A DNA stretch of 64,000 bases from Pseudomonas viridiflava (GCF_900580675.1 NZ_UTBG01000001.1:372001-436000); one strand, 5' to 3'. Counted from the stretch's first letter, positions 1 to 10,141 are shown. Numbers and translations: made by a program. Notes: generated by a model not told the origin, from the letters alone.

Positions 1-1413
1 CGCGCGCTGGCGGATCAGTGTGTCTTCACTGATCTTGCGTTCCACCAGCAGCAGGTTGCGGCTGTGTTGGGACAAAGCCAGCGCGTCCTGGGCGATTTCC
101 GTCAGCAGCAGGTCGATCTGGCTCATGCCGAACAGATCGTCGCCCACCGTCAGCCCCAGCTGCAGTTGCAGGGTGATGCCGCTGTCGGCTACTTCGATCT
201 GCAACTCATGGCCTAGGGCGCGCAGCAGCTCGCCGCAGCAAATCGCGTTGGTCAGGTAGTCTTCGCCGCTGTCTTCGCTGTGGAACAGCATCAATGTGCT
301 GCCATCGTTCAGGGTGTGCAGCTCGCTCTGGTACAGCGAGGCAGCCTGGTCGAGGCAGTCGCGGTAGCGCTCCAGCAATTCGGTCAAGCGCGCGCGGGGC
401 AGACGACGCAGCTGATCCTGGGCGCCCAATTGCACGGCCAGCACTGCGCTGTGCTGCGGTTCGGCGTTTTTCGCAGGCGCAGGTTTCGGCGCAACGGCCG
501 GGGTGTTGCTCGAGGTGTCGCGCAGGTCGGCGAAGGGGTCTTCGTCGTCCAGTTCGTCTTCTTCGGCCTGGATCACCTTGCGGGTGGCCGGCTTCAGGCC
601 CGCTACCGGGGCGCTTTCGTCAAAGCCCGGGTCGCGCAGGTCGCGTACTTCAAACTCGGGCTCTTCGTCGTAGTCGGTTTCGTCGTATTCAGGCTCGGGC
701 TCGACTTCACGCACCACCGGTTCCGGAGCGAAGCTGGCGTGCAGCTGGCGGGCCAGGTCGCCGATTTCATCCTGGCGGTCGGTGGCCGGGGTGTGTTCGT
801 CGATATCGCGCAACCAGATGCGCAGTTGCATCAACGGCGTGGAGATATGTCGACCCAGGCGCAGGCTCAAGGCCAGGGCCAATGCCAGCAGGATCGCGCT
901 GAGAATGCCCATGCTCTGCAGGCTGATGGTCATCGGTTGCTGGAATTGCTGCATGTCGAGGCTGATGCGCAGTTGGCCGGCCTTCACATCCTGAAACGTG
1001 ATATTGCTCTGGTACAAGCCTTCGGCTTCACCCAGCAGGCCGTTTTTCGGGCGCTGCCCGGCTTCGGCCATGATCCGGTTGTCCACGCTGTAAATGGCGG
1101 CGTGGGCCACCAGCGGGTTCTTGGTCAGGTTGTTGAGCAGCACGTTGAGGCTGAGGATGTCGTTGGACACCAACAGCTCAGTCGCCGAGGTGGCGGTCTG
1201 AGTGGTCAAGCTCTCGCCCAGGGCGTCGGCTTGCTCGTGCATGGCCTGCTTGAACTGCAAACCCATCACGCAGGCGTAGATCACCAGGGCCAGGGCGACC
1301 AGGATCACGTTATGGCTGGCGATGCGTAATGCGATCGGTACACGGCGGTGGCGCAGTGCCCGGAAGATCAGCAGGAAGAAGTTGTCGGTTTTTACTGGCG
1401 TAGGCCGGTTCAC
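1..1413 (-). CDS. AhpA/YtjB-family membrane protein, 3' end cut by window
   Basis: The frame stays open from a GTG start at 1413 to the window edge (471 codons seen); the stop lies outside. The N-terminus reads VNRPTPVKTDNFFLL and is followed by a hydrophobic segment at about residues 37-56, a periplasmic stretch, and a second membrane segment near residue 160-180. A HAMP-like region and a very acidic linker (repeated E/D around EPEPEYDETDYDEEPEF) come next, then a C-terminal domain that resembles a degenerate cyclase fold. It is divergent from serB, the same neighbourhood as ytjB (smp) next to serB in enterobacteria and AhpA in pseudomonads. Role is unproven; regulation of hemolysin or virulence traits has been reported for the family. 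Family assignment rests on context plus architecture. Confidence 0.65.
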   Translation of the reverse strand, partial: MNRPTPVKTDNFFLLIFRALRHRRVPIALRIASHNVILVALALVIYACVMGLQFKQAMHEQADALGESLTTQTATSATELLVSNDILSLNVLLNNLTKNPLVAHAAIYSVDNRIMAEAGQRPKNGLLGEAEGLYQSNITFQDVKAGQLRISLDMQQFQQPMTISLQSMGILSAILLALALALSLRLGRHISTPLMQLRIWLRDIDEHTPATDRQDEIGDLARQLHASFAPEPVVREVEPEPEYDETDYDEEPEFEVRDLRDPGFDESAPVAGLKPATRKVIQAEEDELDDEDPFADLRDTSSNTPAVAPKPAPAKNAEPQHSAVLAVQLGAQDQLRRLPRARLTELLERYRDCLDQAASLYQSELHTLNDGSTLMLFHSEDSGEDYLTNAICCGELLRALGHELQIEVADSGITLQLQLGLTVGDDLFGMSQIDLLLTEIAQDALALSQHSRNLLLVERKISEDTLIRQRA

Positions 1414-1546
1414 TTGAGCTCGGCTCTTGGTCCGTGAAGTTGACGCGCAGTATAGCGACAGGCCCAAGACCGGCAAAGCGCTGGCTGTGCCCGATGGTCA
1501 CTGAAAGTGGGTAGAATGCGGTTTTTTTCCAGCCTGGGGGTGCGCC

Positions 1547-2761
1547 TTGCGCGAAATTGTCCTGATAAACATCACCGGTGAAGATCGACCAGGTCTCACC
1601 GCAGCCATTACCGGTGTTCTGGCCCAGGGTGGTGTAAACATTCTCGACATCGGCCAGGCAGTGATCCACGACACCCTGTCGTTCGGGATCCTGGTGGAAA
1701 TCCCGAGCACCGAACAGGCGTCTTCGGTACTCAAGGACATCCTGTTTACGGCGTATAAGCTCGACCAACAGGTGCGTTTCACCCCGGTGTCCGAAGCCGA
1801 TTACCAACACTGGGTCGAGGGTCAGGGCAAAAAACGCCATATCGTCACCCTGTTGACCCGCAAGGTCACCGCCGAACAGCTGCAGCGCGTCAGCTCGATC
1901 ACCGCGCAGTACGGTTTGAATATCGACCATATCGACCGTCTGTCGGGTCGCATGCCTTTGGACACGCCGGCCGACAAGGGCAAGGGCTGCATCGAGTTCT
2001 CCGTGCGCGGCGAACCGGCTGACCCGCAAGCCCTGCGCGCCGAATTCCTCAGCGTGGCCCAGGAACTGAATGTCGACATCGCCTTCCAGGAAGATTCGCT
2101 GTTTCGTCGCAACCGGCGCCTGGCGGTGTTCGACATGGATTCCACACTGATCGAAGCCGAAGTCATCGACGAACTGGCCAAGGCGGCCGGTGTGGGTGAG
2201 CAGGTCTCTGAAATTACCGAGCGCGCCATGGCCGGTGAGCTGGACTTCCGTGCCAGCTTCAAGGAGCGCCTGGCGCTGCTCAAAGGTTTGGATGTGAGCG
2301 TGCTGGATTCGATCGGTGCTTCCCTGCGCCTGACCGAAGGCGCCGAAACCCTGTTCGCCGAACTCAAGCGCCTGGGTTACAAAACCGCGATCCTGTCCGG
2401 TGGTTTTACCTACTTCGCCAAGCAATTGCAGGCCAAGCTGGGTATCGACTATGTGTTCGCCAATGAGCTGGAAGTGGTGGATGGCAAAGTGACCGGCGTG
2501 GCGGTGGAGCCGATTGTCGACGCACAGCGCAAGGCGGATTTGCTGAAGGAATTGGCCCACAAGGAAGGGTTGCGCCTGGAGCAGACCATTGCGGTCGGCG
2601 ACGGCGCCAACGACTTGCCGATGCTGGCGATTGCCGGGTTGGGTGTGGCGTTCCGAGCCAAACCGTTGGTGAAGCAATCGGCCAAGCAGGCGATTTCGAC
2701 CCTGGGGCTGGATGGGGTGCTGTATCTGCTGGGCTTTCGCGACCGTGATGGTCAGCTTTAA
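1547..2761 (+). CDS. serB: Phosphoserine phosphatase SerB
   Basis: Catalyses the last step of serine synthesis, O-phosphoserine to serine plus phosphate. The 404-residue protein has two N-terminal ACT-like regulatory domains (about 1-180) and a C-terminal HAD phosphatase domain. The HAD motifs are visible: FDMDST with nucleophile Asp196 and Asp198, SGGFTYF (motif II), and GDGANDLPML (motif III/IV). The start is a TTG at 1547, since the protein from there begins MREIVLINITGEDRPG as in other Pseudomonas SerB proteins and no ATG lies near. It is transcribed away from the AhpA-like gene with a 133-bp shared promoter region. The length is normal for the two-ACT form. Confidence 0.96.
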   Translation: MREIVLINITGEDRPGLTAAITGVLAQGGVNILDIGQAVIHDTLSFGILVEIPSTEQASSVLKDILFTAYKLDQQVRFTPVSEADYQHWVEGQGKKRHIVTLLTRKVTAEQLQRVSSITAQYGLNIDHIDRLSGRMPLDTPADKGKGCIEFSVRGEPADPQALRAEFLSVAQELNVDIAFQEDSLFRRNRRLAVFDMDSTLIEAEVIDELAKAAGVGEQVSEITERAMAGELDFRASFKERLALLKGLDVSVLDSIGASLRLTEGAETLFAELKRLGYKTAILSGGFTYFAKQLQAKLGIDYVFANELEVVDGKVTGVAVEPIVDAQRKADLLKELAHKEGLRLEQTIAVGDGANDLPMLAIAGLGVAFRAKPLVKQSAKQAISTLGLDGVLYLLGFRDRDGQL

Positions 2762-2788
2762 GCCGAGATAACTGAACCAGCACGGTCA

Positions 2789-2881
2789 ATGTGGGAGCGG
2801 GCTAGCTCGCGAAAGCGGTAGATCAGTCGACATCTCTGTTGACTGTTACACCGCATTCGCGAGCAAGCCCGCTCCCACACT
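2789..2881. repeat. REP-type inverted repeat (long-loop form)
   Basis: Two arms GTGGGAGCGGGCTAGCTCGCGA and its near-complement TCGCGAGCAAGCCCGCTCCCAC face each other across about 45 bp. It sits between the convergent 3' ends of serB and psd. The first arm carries a CTAG where other copies have CTTG, so this copy has drifted. Confidence 0.85.
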
Positions 2882-2902
2882 TTGATCTTCAATCGGCTTT
2901 AA

Positions 2903-3763
2903 TCAGGCTTTCGGCAGTGCGATACCCTGGCCCATCTGCACTGGCGAACCGGCCACCAGTTCTTCCGCCCACTTCACCTGATCCGGTCCGAACAGCACGA
3001 TGGCGGTCGAACCCAGCTTGAAGCGACCCAGCTCCGCACCTTTCTCCAAGTGAATCGGCGCACGCGCGGCTTCGTCGTAGCGGAAGGTTTTCAGCTCGCG
3101 TTTCGGCGGCGTTACCAGCCCGGCCCAGACGGTTTCAATCGACGCCACGATCATCGCGCCCACCAGCACCACGGCCATCGGGCCGCGTTCGGTGTCGAAC
3201 AGGCAGACAACGCGCTCGTTGCGTGCAAACAGCTCCGGCACGTTTTCGGCGGTGGTCTGGTTGACCGAGAAAATCCGCCCAGGCACGTAGACCATTTCAC
3301 GCAAGGTACCGGCCAGCGGCATGTGCACGCGGTGGTAGTCCTTCGGTGACAGATAAATAGTGGCGAAATCACCGCCCATGAACGGCGCCGCCACGGCGGC
3401 ATCGCCACCCAGCAGTTCCAGCACGCTGAAGCTATGGCCCTTGGCCTGGAATACGCGACCATGCTCGATCGGGCCCAGCTGGCTGACAGCACCGTCGGCC
3501 GGGCTCAGAACCGCACCTGGGGTCGGGTCCAGGGGGCGCGCGCCGTCTTTCAAGGCGCGGGTGAAGAAAGCATTGAAATGCTCGTAGGCGGTCAGGTCTT
3601 CAACCAGGGCTTGGGACATGTCCACTTGATAGCGCTTGGCGAACCAGCTGGTGAAGGCGTTCTTGAACCAGCGCACGCGGCACTCGGCGATGCAGCCGGC
3701 CAAGCGCGACAGCAGGTGGTGCGGCAGCAAGTACTGGCTGAGGATAAACAACTGCTTTTTCAT
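2903..3763 (-). CDS. psd: Phosphatidylserine decarboxylase proenzyme
   Basis: Makes phosphatidylethanolamine from phosphatidylserine at the inner membrane. The 286-residue proenzyme has the self-cleavage motif LGST at Gly251-Ser252, which generates the pyruvoyl prosthetic group on the small alpha subunit. Other family signatures are the HFNAFFTR stretch near residue 62, SPADG near 87, and YHRVHMPL near 143-150. The length is standard. It lies 15 bp downstream of rhdA in the same direction, so the two are probably co-transcribed. Confidence 0.96.
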   Translation of the reverse strand: MKKQLFILSQYLLPHHLLSRLAGCIAECRVRWFKNAFTSWFAKRYQVDMSQALVEDLTAYEHFNAFFTRALKDGARPLDPTPGAVLSPADGAVSQLGPIEHGRVFQAKGHSFSVLELLGGDAAVAAPFMGGDFATIYLSPKDYHRVHMPLAGTLREMVYVPGRIFSVNQTTAENVPELFARNERVVCLFDTERGPMAVVLVGAMIVASIETVWAGLVTPPKRELKTFRYDEAARAPIHLEKGAELGRFKLGSTAIVLFGPDQVKWAEELVAGSPVQMGQGIALPKA

Positions 3764-3778
3764 AACTGTCCTTAAACC

Positions 3779-4594
3779 TTAAATCTCGACGGGGGTGTCG
3801 GGGTGGTTGCCCCATTCGCCCCAGGAACCGGCATAACCTTTGACTCGCGGATAACCGAGCGCCTTGGCCACCAGGTAGGTGAAGCCAGAGCGGTGGTGAG
3901 TCTGGCAGTGGGTGATGATTTCTTTGTCTTTGGTCAGCCCGAGGTCTTCGAGGATCTGCGGCATGTCGCGGCGGATGCGCAGGTTGCGCGCCGTATCCAT
4001 GCCCGCGGTCCATTCGAAATTGACTGCGCCGGGAATGTGCCCGCCTTTGGCCGCGAGGACTTTTTCGCCGGAATACTCCAGCGGGCCGCGCGCGTCCCAG
4101 ATCCCCAGGTCAGCTGCGCCGAGGCGGCTTTGCAGGTATTCGCGGGTGGCGGTGGGGCCGTCGTGCAGCGTGAGGCTGACCGGGCCTCCGACGGGGGCGG
4201 TTACGTCGGTCGACAACGGGTGCTTACCGTCGAGCCACGCCAGCAGGCCGCCGTCCAGGTAGTGGTATTTCTGGTGCCCGATCACGTCGAGCAGCCAGAT
4301 GAAACGCCCGGCCCAGCCGCCGCCTTCGTCGTCGTAGACCACGTAGGTCGCGTCCGGGGTGTGGCCCAGTTCGCCGAAGAGTTTCTCCAGGTCGGCCTTG
4401 TGCGGCAGCAAGCCTGGCGCCGGTGGCTGGCCCAGTTGGGTGCGCTTGGGGTCAACGAAATGCGCGCCAGGGATATGCCCTTCGGCGTAGCGGGCGGCAC
4501 TGGTGAGGTCCACCAGAATCAGGTGTTCGGCTTCCAGTTGACCGAGCAGGTCGCTGGACTCGATCACCAGCGGCAAGCCAGAGAAGTCAGGCAT
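3779..4594 (-). CDS. rhdA: Thiosulfate sulfurtransferase (rhodanese) RhdA
   Basis: Transfers sulfane sulfur from thiosulfate to acceptors such as cyanide, using a persulfide on the active cysteine. The 271-residue protein has two rhodanese domains; the active loop CQTHHRS has Cys230 in the C-terminal domain. It closely matches my recollection of the Pseudomonas RhdA, including the ending GEWGNHPDTPVEI. The ATG at 4594 is chosen because AGGAG sits about 8 nt upstream and the product then has the family length; an in-frame start further upstream is unsupported. psd follows after 15 bp. Confidence 0.95.
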   Translation of the reverse strand: MPDFSGLPLVIESSDLLGQLEAEHLILVDLTSAARYAEGHIPGAHFVDPKRTQLGQPPAPGLLPHKADLEKLFGELGHTPDATYVVYDDEGGGWAGRFIWLLDVIGHQKYHYLDGGLLAWLDGKHPLSTDVTAPVGGPVSLTLHDGPTATREYLQSRLGAADLGIWDARGPLEYSGEKVLAAKGGHIPGAVNFEWTAGMDTARNLRIRRDMPQILEDLGLTKDKEIITHCQTHHRSGFTYLVAKALGYPRVKGYAGSWGEWGNHPDTPVEI

Positions 4595-4651
4595 GTGAGG
4601 TCTCCTGGGCACAAATGTCGGCGATAAAAGACGGCGATTGTAACGCAAGCA

Positions 4652-6187
4652 TCAAGCGCTGCGGTTGGTAAAGCTGTGCAGGGCTTTCTCGATGCACTGG
4701 GCGGTTTTGCCGAAGGCCTGCACGGTGGTTTCCGAGAACGGCCCGCCGCCCTGGTCGGCGAGCATCAGCATCACCACCTTGCCGTTGCAGCTCAGGGAGC
4801 GCAGCAGCAGGTGCTCACCGGTAAACAGGCGGCGCAGGATCGGCGGCAGCAGGGCCGAGAACTGGGCGTGGTTGTCCGGCGTGAGGCGCACCTGGGCAGA
4901 TTTTTCCATCAGGCGCTGCAGCAGGGTGCTGTTGACCACGTCCAGGCTCAGATTGGCGGCGTCTTTGGGCAGGCCGTCGACCTGATGCACGCGCAAGGTA
5001 CTCTGGGCGCGATCGGTCATCAGCAACATGACCCGCTGCATACCGCTGGCCGACAGGGCCTCTTTGGCGCACGTCGTCAGGTGCATGGCGTTGGCAAAGC
5101 GGCTCGGCTCAACCAGCAACTCGGTGCAGCGCTTGCGCCACACGGCCAGGGCTTCGGCGGTCGGCGGCGGTGCCGGCAAAAGGCCACGGTGAATCTTTTG
5201 CACATGCCACGGCCAGATCAGCGACAGCGCCGGGTGCCAGAGGTCGGGCATCAAGGTGGTGCGGGCGCTGGTTGCGGCTTGCTGGTGCACCAGTTGCTGC
5301 ACGTCGCTCAGGGGCTGTTGCAGGTAAAGCGCGGTGAGGTATTGCCAGCGCTGGGTGTGCGGGCAGGTCCAGGACTCCTGGGCCGACATCGCCAGGCCGT
5401 TGGCCAGCAACACGGTATTGGCCGGCTGGTTCAGCCAGCGGCGCAGGTTGGGTTCGGCATCGAGCAATTGCTGGTGACGCAGCGGATCGTCTTCACGGGC
5501 GATATGCAGGGCCTTGACCAACAAGCGCTGCTCGGTCAGCAGCAGGGTGTAGCCCTGGGAGACCCAGATCGGCAAGTGCCAGGTTTCGGTCAGGCCGAGG
5601 CACAGGTCCAGCAGGCGCACGCCGAACAATTCGTGCTCGACCCTGCGCGCCGATTCGCTTTTGTGGATAACGCGCAACTCCCATTCCTCCAGGAGTTTCG
5701 GGTAGGCCACCGCCATCGGCCACAGCGGCGACAGAAACAGCAGGCTGCCCCAGTGGATGTCTTGCCACAGCCGCGCCAGGCGGCTGCCGAACAAGCCATT
5801 GGCTTGCTGCGAGGCGTGCTGGCTGACCAGCAGCAGTTGGCGCAAGGCCACGGGAATGTCTTGCTCGGGCACCGAGGGCAGGCGCGCCAGCAGTTCTTCG
5901 GCGCGCTTGAGGCCCAGGCGGTTGAGCGCGACTTCGAGGTTTTCCGCCGGCGCCGTCATGCTGCCCTGAGTGTGGCTGTTGGCCTCGCGCATCACGCTGA
6001 GCACCAGGGCCGGGCTGTTTTGCATCAGTTCGGCAATGTCTCGCAACGAACTGCGGCTGTCGCGGATGGCTTTGCACACGCGATCGTGGCTGGCCTGGGG
6101 AACAGGCAGCAGCACATCGTCCAGGCGCTTGATCCAAGCGGCGAGAGAGTTGGGTTTTGCAGTTGGGACTGTCGTTTCATTAGCCAT
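4652..6187 (-). CDS. HDOD-domain signalling protein
   Basis: A 511-residue soluble protein with an N-terminal HDOD domain (about 20-220). Hallmarks are LLPVPQ, the helix around LRDIAELMQNSPAL, and LNRLGLKRAEELL. The C-terminal 150 residues look GAF-like. HDOD proteins are catalytically dead relatives of HD-GYP phosphodiesterases and act in signalling, motility or stress control. The start MANETTVP at 6187 is preferred to a GTG 33 bp upstream because homologous starts are of this type, although neither has a strong ribosome site. It is divergent from motA, with 166 bp between them. Confidence 0.85.
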   Translation of the reverse strand: MANETTVPTAKPNSLAAWIKRLDDVLLPVPQASHDRVCKAIRDSRSSLRDIAELMQNSPALVLSVMREANSHTQGSMTAPAENLEVALNRLGLKRAEELLARLPSVPEQDIPVALRQLLLVSQHASQQANGLFGSRLARLWQDIHWGSLLFLSPLWPMAVAYPKLLEEWELRVIHKSESARRVEHELFGVRLLDLCLGLTETWHLPIWVSQGYTLLLTEQRLLVKALHIAREDDPLRHQQLLDAEPNLRRWLNQPANTVLLANGLAMSAQESWTCPHTQRWQYLTALYLQQPLSDVQQLVHQQAATSARTTLMPDLWHPALSLIWPWHVQKIHRGLLPAPPPTAEALAVWRKRCTELLVEPSRFANAMHLTTCAKEALSASGMQRVMLLMTDRAQSTLRVHQVDGLPKDAANLSLDVVNSTLLQRLMEKSAQVRLTPDNHAQFSALLPPILRRLFTGEHLLLRSLSCNGKVVMLMLADQGGGPFSETTVQAFGKTAQCIEKALHSFTNRSA

Positions 6188-6353
6188 GATTGGGGCGCGA
6201 TCATCACTTGCGGTCAACACGCCCAGAGCGGGCCGAACTGGCTTTTCGCCTTAACGGGCTATAGTCTGGCGCAGTTTTGCCGATAAGAGGAACAAGAGTT
6301 TTCAGTTCCCCCCAATATGTCCATGAACCCGACGGCGCAAGTACTCATCTCCT

Positions 6354-7205
6354 ATGGCTAAAATTATCGGCATCATCGTCGTCATCGCAAGTGTGCTCGG
6401 TGGCTACGTCCTGTCCCACGGTAAAATTGCTGCGCTGATCCAGCCCTTCGAAGTGCTGATCATCGGTGGTGCCGCGTTCGGTGCATTCTTGCAGGCGAAC
6501 CCGGGCTACATGACCATGCACGTGGTCAAGAAGTCGCTGGGCATGTTCGGTTCGCGCTTCACCCACACCTTCTACCTGGAAGTGCTGGGCCTGGTTTACG
6601 AGATCCTCAACAAGAGCCGCCGCGAAGGCATGATGGCCATCGAGGCCGACATCGAAGACGCCGCCGCCAGCCCGATTTTCGCCAAGTACCCGGCCGTGCT
6701 CAAAGACGAGCGCATGACCGCCTACATCTGCGATTACCTGCGCATCATGTCCTCCGGCAACATGGCCCCGCACGAGCTGGAAGGCCTGTTCGACATGGAG
6801 CTGTTCAGCCTTAAAGAAGAGCTGGAACATCCTTCCCATGCCGTGACCGGCATCGCTGACGGCATGCCCGGCTTCGGTATCGTCGCGGCGGTACTCGGTA
6901 TCGTGGTGACCATGGCCTCGTTGGGCGAAGGTGACCAGGCGGCCATCGGCATGCACGTCGGTGCGGCGCTGGTGGGTACGTTCTTCGGTATTCTTGCGGC
7001 TTACGGCTTCTTCGGCCCGCTGGCCACATCCCTGGCCCACGATGCCAAGGAAGAAATCAACCTGTACGAGTCGATCAAGGCCAGCCTGGTTGCTTCCGCT
7101 TCCGGCATGCCGCCGTCGCTGGCCGTCGAGTTCGGTCGCAAGGTGCTGTACCCCAAACACCGCCCAAGTTTTGCCGAGCTGGAACAAGCGGTTCGCGGTC
7201 GCTAA
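6354..7205 (+). CDS. motA: Flagellar motor stator protein MotA
   Basis: Proton-channel subunit of the flagellar stator, in the inner membrane with MotB. The 283-residue protein has the MotA pattern of four membrane segments: two at the N-terminus (IIGIIVVIASVLGGYVL; EVLIIGGAAFGAFL) and two after a large cytoplasmic loop (about 165-220). The conserved GMPGFGIVAAVLGIV stretch starts the third segment. motB starts 3 bp after the stop, a typical two-gene operon. A possible sigma-70 -10 (TATAGT) lies about 90 bp upstream. Confidence 0.97.
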   Translation: MAKIIGIIVVIASVLGGYVLSHGKIAALIQPFEVLIIGGAAFGAFLQANPGYMTMHVVKKSLGMFGSRFTHTFYLEVLGLVYEILNKSRREGMMAIEADIEDAAASPIFAKYPAVLKDERMTAYICDYLRIMSSGNMAPHELEGLFDMELFSLKEELEHPSHAVTGIADGMPGFGIVAAVLGIVVTMASLGEGDQAAIGMHVGAALVGTFFGILAAYGFFGPLATSLAHDAKEEINLYESIKASLVASASGMPPSLAVEFGRKVLYPKHRPSFAELEQAVRGR

Positions 7206-7208
7206 GCC

Positions 7209-8225
7209 ATGGAAAACAACCAGCCGATAATCATCAAGCGCGTCAAGCGCTTCGCTGCGGGGCACCATGGCGGCGCCTGGAAAATCGCCTTCGCCGACTT
7301 CGCGACGGCGATGATGGCGTTCTTCCTGGTGCTGTGGCTGATGTCTACCGCCACGCCCGAACAAAAGATCGCCATCGCCGGCTACTTCAAAGACCCGATT
7401 GGCTTTTCGGAAAGCGGCACGCCCTTCGTGATCGACCTGGGCGGTTCGCCGCAACTGGCGCCGGAGCGCACCATTAATCCGGAAGTGAAGACCGAAGCGC
7501 CGCAGGAAAAAATCCCGATCGAGCGCGATACCGTCGAAGCCATGGCCGAGCAGGTCGAGCAGGAACGCCTTGAACTGTTGCTGCAGGAATTGCAGACCAA
7601 GGTTGAGGAAAACCCGCAGCTGCTGAAATTCAAGGATCAGATCTCGTTCGAGATCACCCCGGACGGCTTGCGCATCCAGATCACTGACGCTGCCAACCGA
7701 CCGATGTTCGACTCCGGCAGCGCGCGCTTGAAGCCTTACTTCGAAGACATCCTGCTGGCTATGGCTGACACCATCAAGGCCGTGCCGAACAAGATCAGCA
7801 TCAGCGGCCATACTGACGCCAAGCCCTATGCGGGGCAGGGCGACTTCGGCAACTGGGAACTCTCGGCCAACCGCGCCAACGCCGCTCGCCGGGCGCTGGT
7901 AGCCGGCAGCTACCCGGACCCGCAAGTGGCACGGGTGGTGGGGTTTGCGTCTTCGCAGCTGTTTGATGCGAAGGAGCCGTTCAACCCGATCAACCGCCGC
8001 ATCGATATTGTCGTGCTGACCAAAAAGGCTCAGCGGGCCATCGAAGGCGACCAGCCGCCACCTGCGCCGACCCCAGGTGCAGGCGCGCCCGGCGAAGTGC
8101 CGACCGACCCGAACGCGATTCCGCCGGGGCAGGAACCGTTGCCGGCGCATGAGCTGCGCCAGAAGCTGAACCTGTTTGATGACGGTGGGGTGAAAGACCC
8201 GACGGCGCCTGCCACGGGGTCGTAA
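7209..8225 (+). CDS. motB: Flagellar motor stator protein MotB
   Basis: Peptidoglycan-anchored stator partner of MotA. The 338-residue protein has one N-terminal membrane helix whose start holds the proton-binding aspartate (IAFADFATAMMAF, Asp30). A plug and linker region follow, then an OmpA-like peptidoglycan-binding domain with ISISGHTDAKPY and the helix ELSANRANAARRAL. The C-terminal tail after residue 285 is proline-rich. A bidirectional hairpin terminator follows directly. Confidence 0.97.
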   Translation: MENNQPIIIKRVKRFAAGHHGGAWKIAFADFATAMMAFFLVLWLMSTATPEQKIAIAGYFKDPIGFSESGTPFVIDLGGSPQLAPERTINPEVKTEAPQEKIPIERDTVEAMAEQVEQERLELLLQELQTKVEENPQLLKFKDQISFEITPDGLRIQITDAANRPMFDSGSARLKPYFEDILLAMADTIKAVPNKISISGHTDAKPYAGQGDFGNWELSANRANAARRALVAGSYPDPQVARVVGFASSQLFDAKEPFNPINRRIDIVVLTKKAQRAIEGDQPPPAPTPGAGAPGEVPTDPNAIPPGQEPLPAHELRQKLNLFDDGGVKDPTAPATGS

Positions 8226-8231
8226 GCTCGA

Positions 8232-8266
8232 AAAAAAAAGGCCGCGATAATCGCGGCCTTTTTTTA
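8232..8266. terminator. Bidirectional intrinsic terminator between motB and rsgA
   Basis: The perfect stem GGCCGCGA/TCGCGGCC with a TAA loop is flanked by a run of nine A on one side and seven T on the other. It can therefore stop transcripts from motB (+) and rsgA (-), whose 3' ends converge here. Confidence 0.93.
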
Positions 8267-8274
8267 TCTGCGGT

Positions 8275-9306
8275 TTAGTAACTGCTCTCAGGCAAGCTCG
8301 CAATAATCGACCGATAGCTGTTCATCCGCTGCTGCTGCACACGGCCATCGTCCAGGGCCTTGAGCAATGCACATCCTGGCTCGCGATCATGTTTGCAGTC
8401 GCGGAAGCGGCAGGTGCCGATCAGGTCGTTGAACTCGATGAAGCCCGCTTCCACATCGCTGCGGCTGACGTGGCCGAGGCCGAATTCACGGATGCCTGGG
8501 GAGTCGATCAGCTCACCGCCGCCAGGGAAGTGGAACAACCGTGCGGTGGTGGTGGTGTGGGTGCCCTGGCCGGACAGTTCCGACAGCGGGCCTACGCGGG
8601 TATCAACTTCCGGCAGCAGGCTGTTGACCAGCGAGGACTTGCCCACGCCGGACTGGCCGACAAACACGCTGATGCGCCCGTCCAGTTGCTGTTGCAGCTG
8701 TTCCATGCCATTGCCGTGATGCGCCGAGACTTCCAGCACCGGGTAGCCGAGGGTGCGGTACACCGCCAGCAAGGCGTTGAGCGCCGGGGCGTTCTGCTCG
8801 TCGATCAGGTCGAATTTGTTCAGCAGCAACAGCGGGCGAATGCCGGCATGTTCGGCGGCGACCAAATAGCGGTCGATCAGGTTGGCATGCGGCTCGGGCA
8901 GCGGCGCGAACACGATCACGATCATGTCGACGTTGGCGGCCACCGGCTTGAGCTGACCGCGGCTGTCGGGGCGGCGCAACTCGGTGGTGCGCGGCAACTG
9001 GGCAACGATCACGCCGATGCCCTGGTTGCCGGCACGCCACACGACTTTGTCGCCCGTGACCAGCGCAGGCAGGTTGGCGCGCAGGTGGCAACGGGACACC
9101 GAACCGGCGAGTTCGCCTTCGAGCGCCTCGACTTCGACCTGCACACCAAAGTGCGCGATTACCAGGCCCGTCTGTTCGGGGCCCAGGTCGCCGCCCTCGA
9201 GCGCTTCCACGGCGGAGGATTCACGTTTGGCGGCGCGGGCAGCGCGTTCGCCTTGAATCTTTTCGATGCGCCAATTTTGGCGACGATTGAGCTGGCGTTT
9301 GGCCAT
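8275..9306 (-). CDS. rsgA: Small ribosomal subunit biogenesis GTPase RsgA
   Basis: Circularly permuted GTPase that helps late maturation of the 30S subunit. The 343-residue protein has an OB-fold N-domain, the NKFD (G4) motif before the P-loop [12 protein letters not shown] (G1), and a C-terminal zinc finger with [14 protein letters not shown]. The start [10 protein letters not shown] at 9306 is chosen: it gives the usual length and the basic N-terminus typical of RsgA. It is divergent from orn, 108 bp apart. Confidence 0.96.
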   Translation of the reverse strand: MAKRQLNRRQNWRIEKIQGERAARAAKRESSAVEALEGGDLGPEQTGLVIAHFGVQVEVEALEGELAGSVSRCHLRANLPALVTGDKVVWRAGNQGIGVIVAQLPRTTELRRPDSRGQLKPVAANVDMIVIVFAPLPEPHANLIDRYLVAAEHAGIRPLLLLNKFDLIDEQNAPALNALLAVYRTLGYPVLEVSAHHGNGMEQLQQQLDGRISVFVGQSGVGKSSLVNSLLPEVDTRVGPLSELSGQGTHTTTTARLFHFPGGGELIDSPGIREFGLGHVSRSDVEAGFIEFNDLIGTCRFRDCKHDREPGCALLKALDDGRVQQQRMNSYRSIIASLPESSY

Positions 9307-9414
9307 TGGTGTTCCGTGTCGATAATACAAAGGTTGGGTAAAACGGTCGCGAGTCTAGCACGGCCCCGCCTGCTAAACTGCGCAGCTACGCCAAGGTGCC
9401 AAGAGAATCACGCC

Positions 9415-9957
9415 ATGCAAAACCCACAGAACCTGATTTGGATCGATCTGGAAATGACCGGTCTGAACCCTGACACTGACGTCATCATCGAGATGGCCAC
9501 GATTGTCACCGACAGCAACCTCAACACCTTGGCAGAAGGCCCGGTGATCGCCATCCACCACAGCGACGCCGTCCTCGCCACGATGGACGAGTGGAACACC
9601 CGCACCCACGGCAACTCCGGCCTGACCCAGCGCGTGCGCGACAGCCGTATCAGCATGGCCGAAGCCGAGGCTGAAACCATTGCCTTCCTGGAACAGTGGG
9701 TGCCCAAGGGCAAGTCGCCGATCTGCGGCAACAGCATCTGCCAGGACCGACGCTTTCTCTATACCCACATGAAGGCGCTGGAAAGCTACTTCCACTACCG
9801 CAACCTCGACGTGTCCACCTTGAAAGAGCTGGCCGCGCGCTGGGCGCCGGAAGTCAAAGACAGCTTCCATAAAGGCAGCACTCACCTGGCGCTGGACGAC
9901 ATCCGCGAATCGATCGCCGAGCTGCAGCACTACCGCAAGCATTTCATCAAGGCTTGA
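9415..9957 (+). CDS. orn: Oligoribonuclease Orn
   Basis: DEDDh 3'-5' exonuclease that degrades 2-5 nt RNAs and, in pseudomonads, pGpG from cyclic-di-GMP breakdown. The 180-residue protein begins [16 protein letters not shown] with the first catalytic acids Asp12 and Glu14. The C-terminal [11 protein letters not shown] stretch holds the last catalytic His and Asp. The frame is open far upstream, but the ATG at 9415 gives the exact family length. Orn is usually essential in Pseudomonas. Confidence 0.97.
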   Translation: MQNPQNLIWIDLEMTGLNPDTDVIIEMATIVTDSNLNTLAEGPVIAIHHSDAVLATMDEWNTRTHGNSGLTQRVRDSRISMAEAEAETIAFLEQWVPKGKSPICGNSICQDRRFLYTHMKALESYFHYRNLDVSTLKELAARWAPEVKDSFHKGSTHLALDDIRESIAELQHYRKHFIKA

Positions 9958-9980
9958 AGGTGTGGCGTCTGAATGGACGC

Positions 9981-10054
9981 CATCGCAGGCGAGCCAGCTC
10001 CCACATTTGGAATTGCGAACACATTCAAGTGTGGGAGCTCGCTTGCCTGCGATA
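9981..10054. repeat. REP-type inverted repeat (short-loop form)
   Basis: Arms ATCGCAGGCGAGCCAGCTCC and its near-complement face each other across a short AT-rich loop. It lies between orn and the TRIC gene. Confidence 0.85.
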
Positions 10055-10141
10055 GGCGCGCCGCGGTCTTTCGCCAAGCGCCCCCTTTTGGTGCCATCAG
10101 CAAATGATTAGACTGCCGGCCTCTATGCAAGGATCGCCATC

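Noticed and set aside
6267..6280. Sigma-54-like TGGC...TTGC before motA
   Set aside because: GG and GC are 9 bp apart instead of 10, and other consensus bases are missing.
6345..8303. Long open frame antisense to motA-motB
   Set aside because: High-GC codon bias opens the opposite strand; the predicted protein is low-complexity His/Gln/Arg-rich and motAB are unambiguous.
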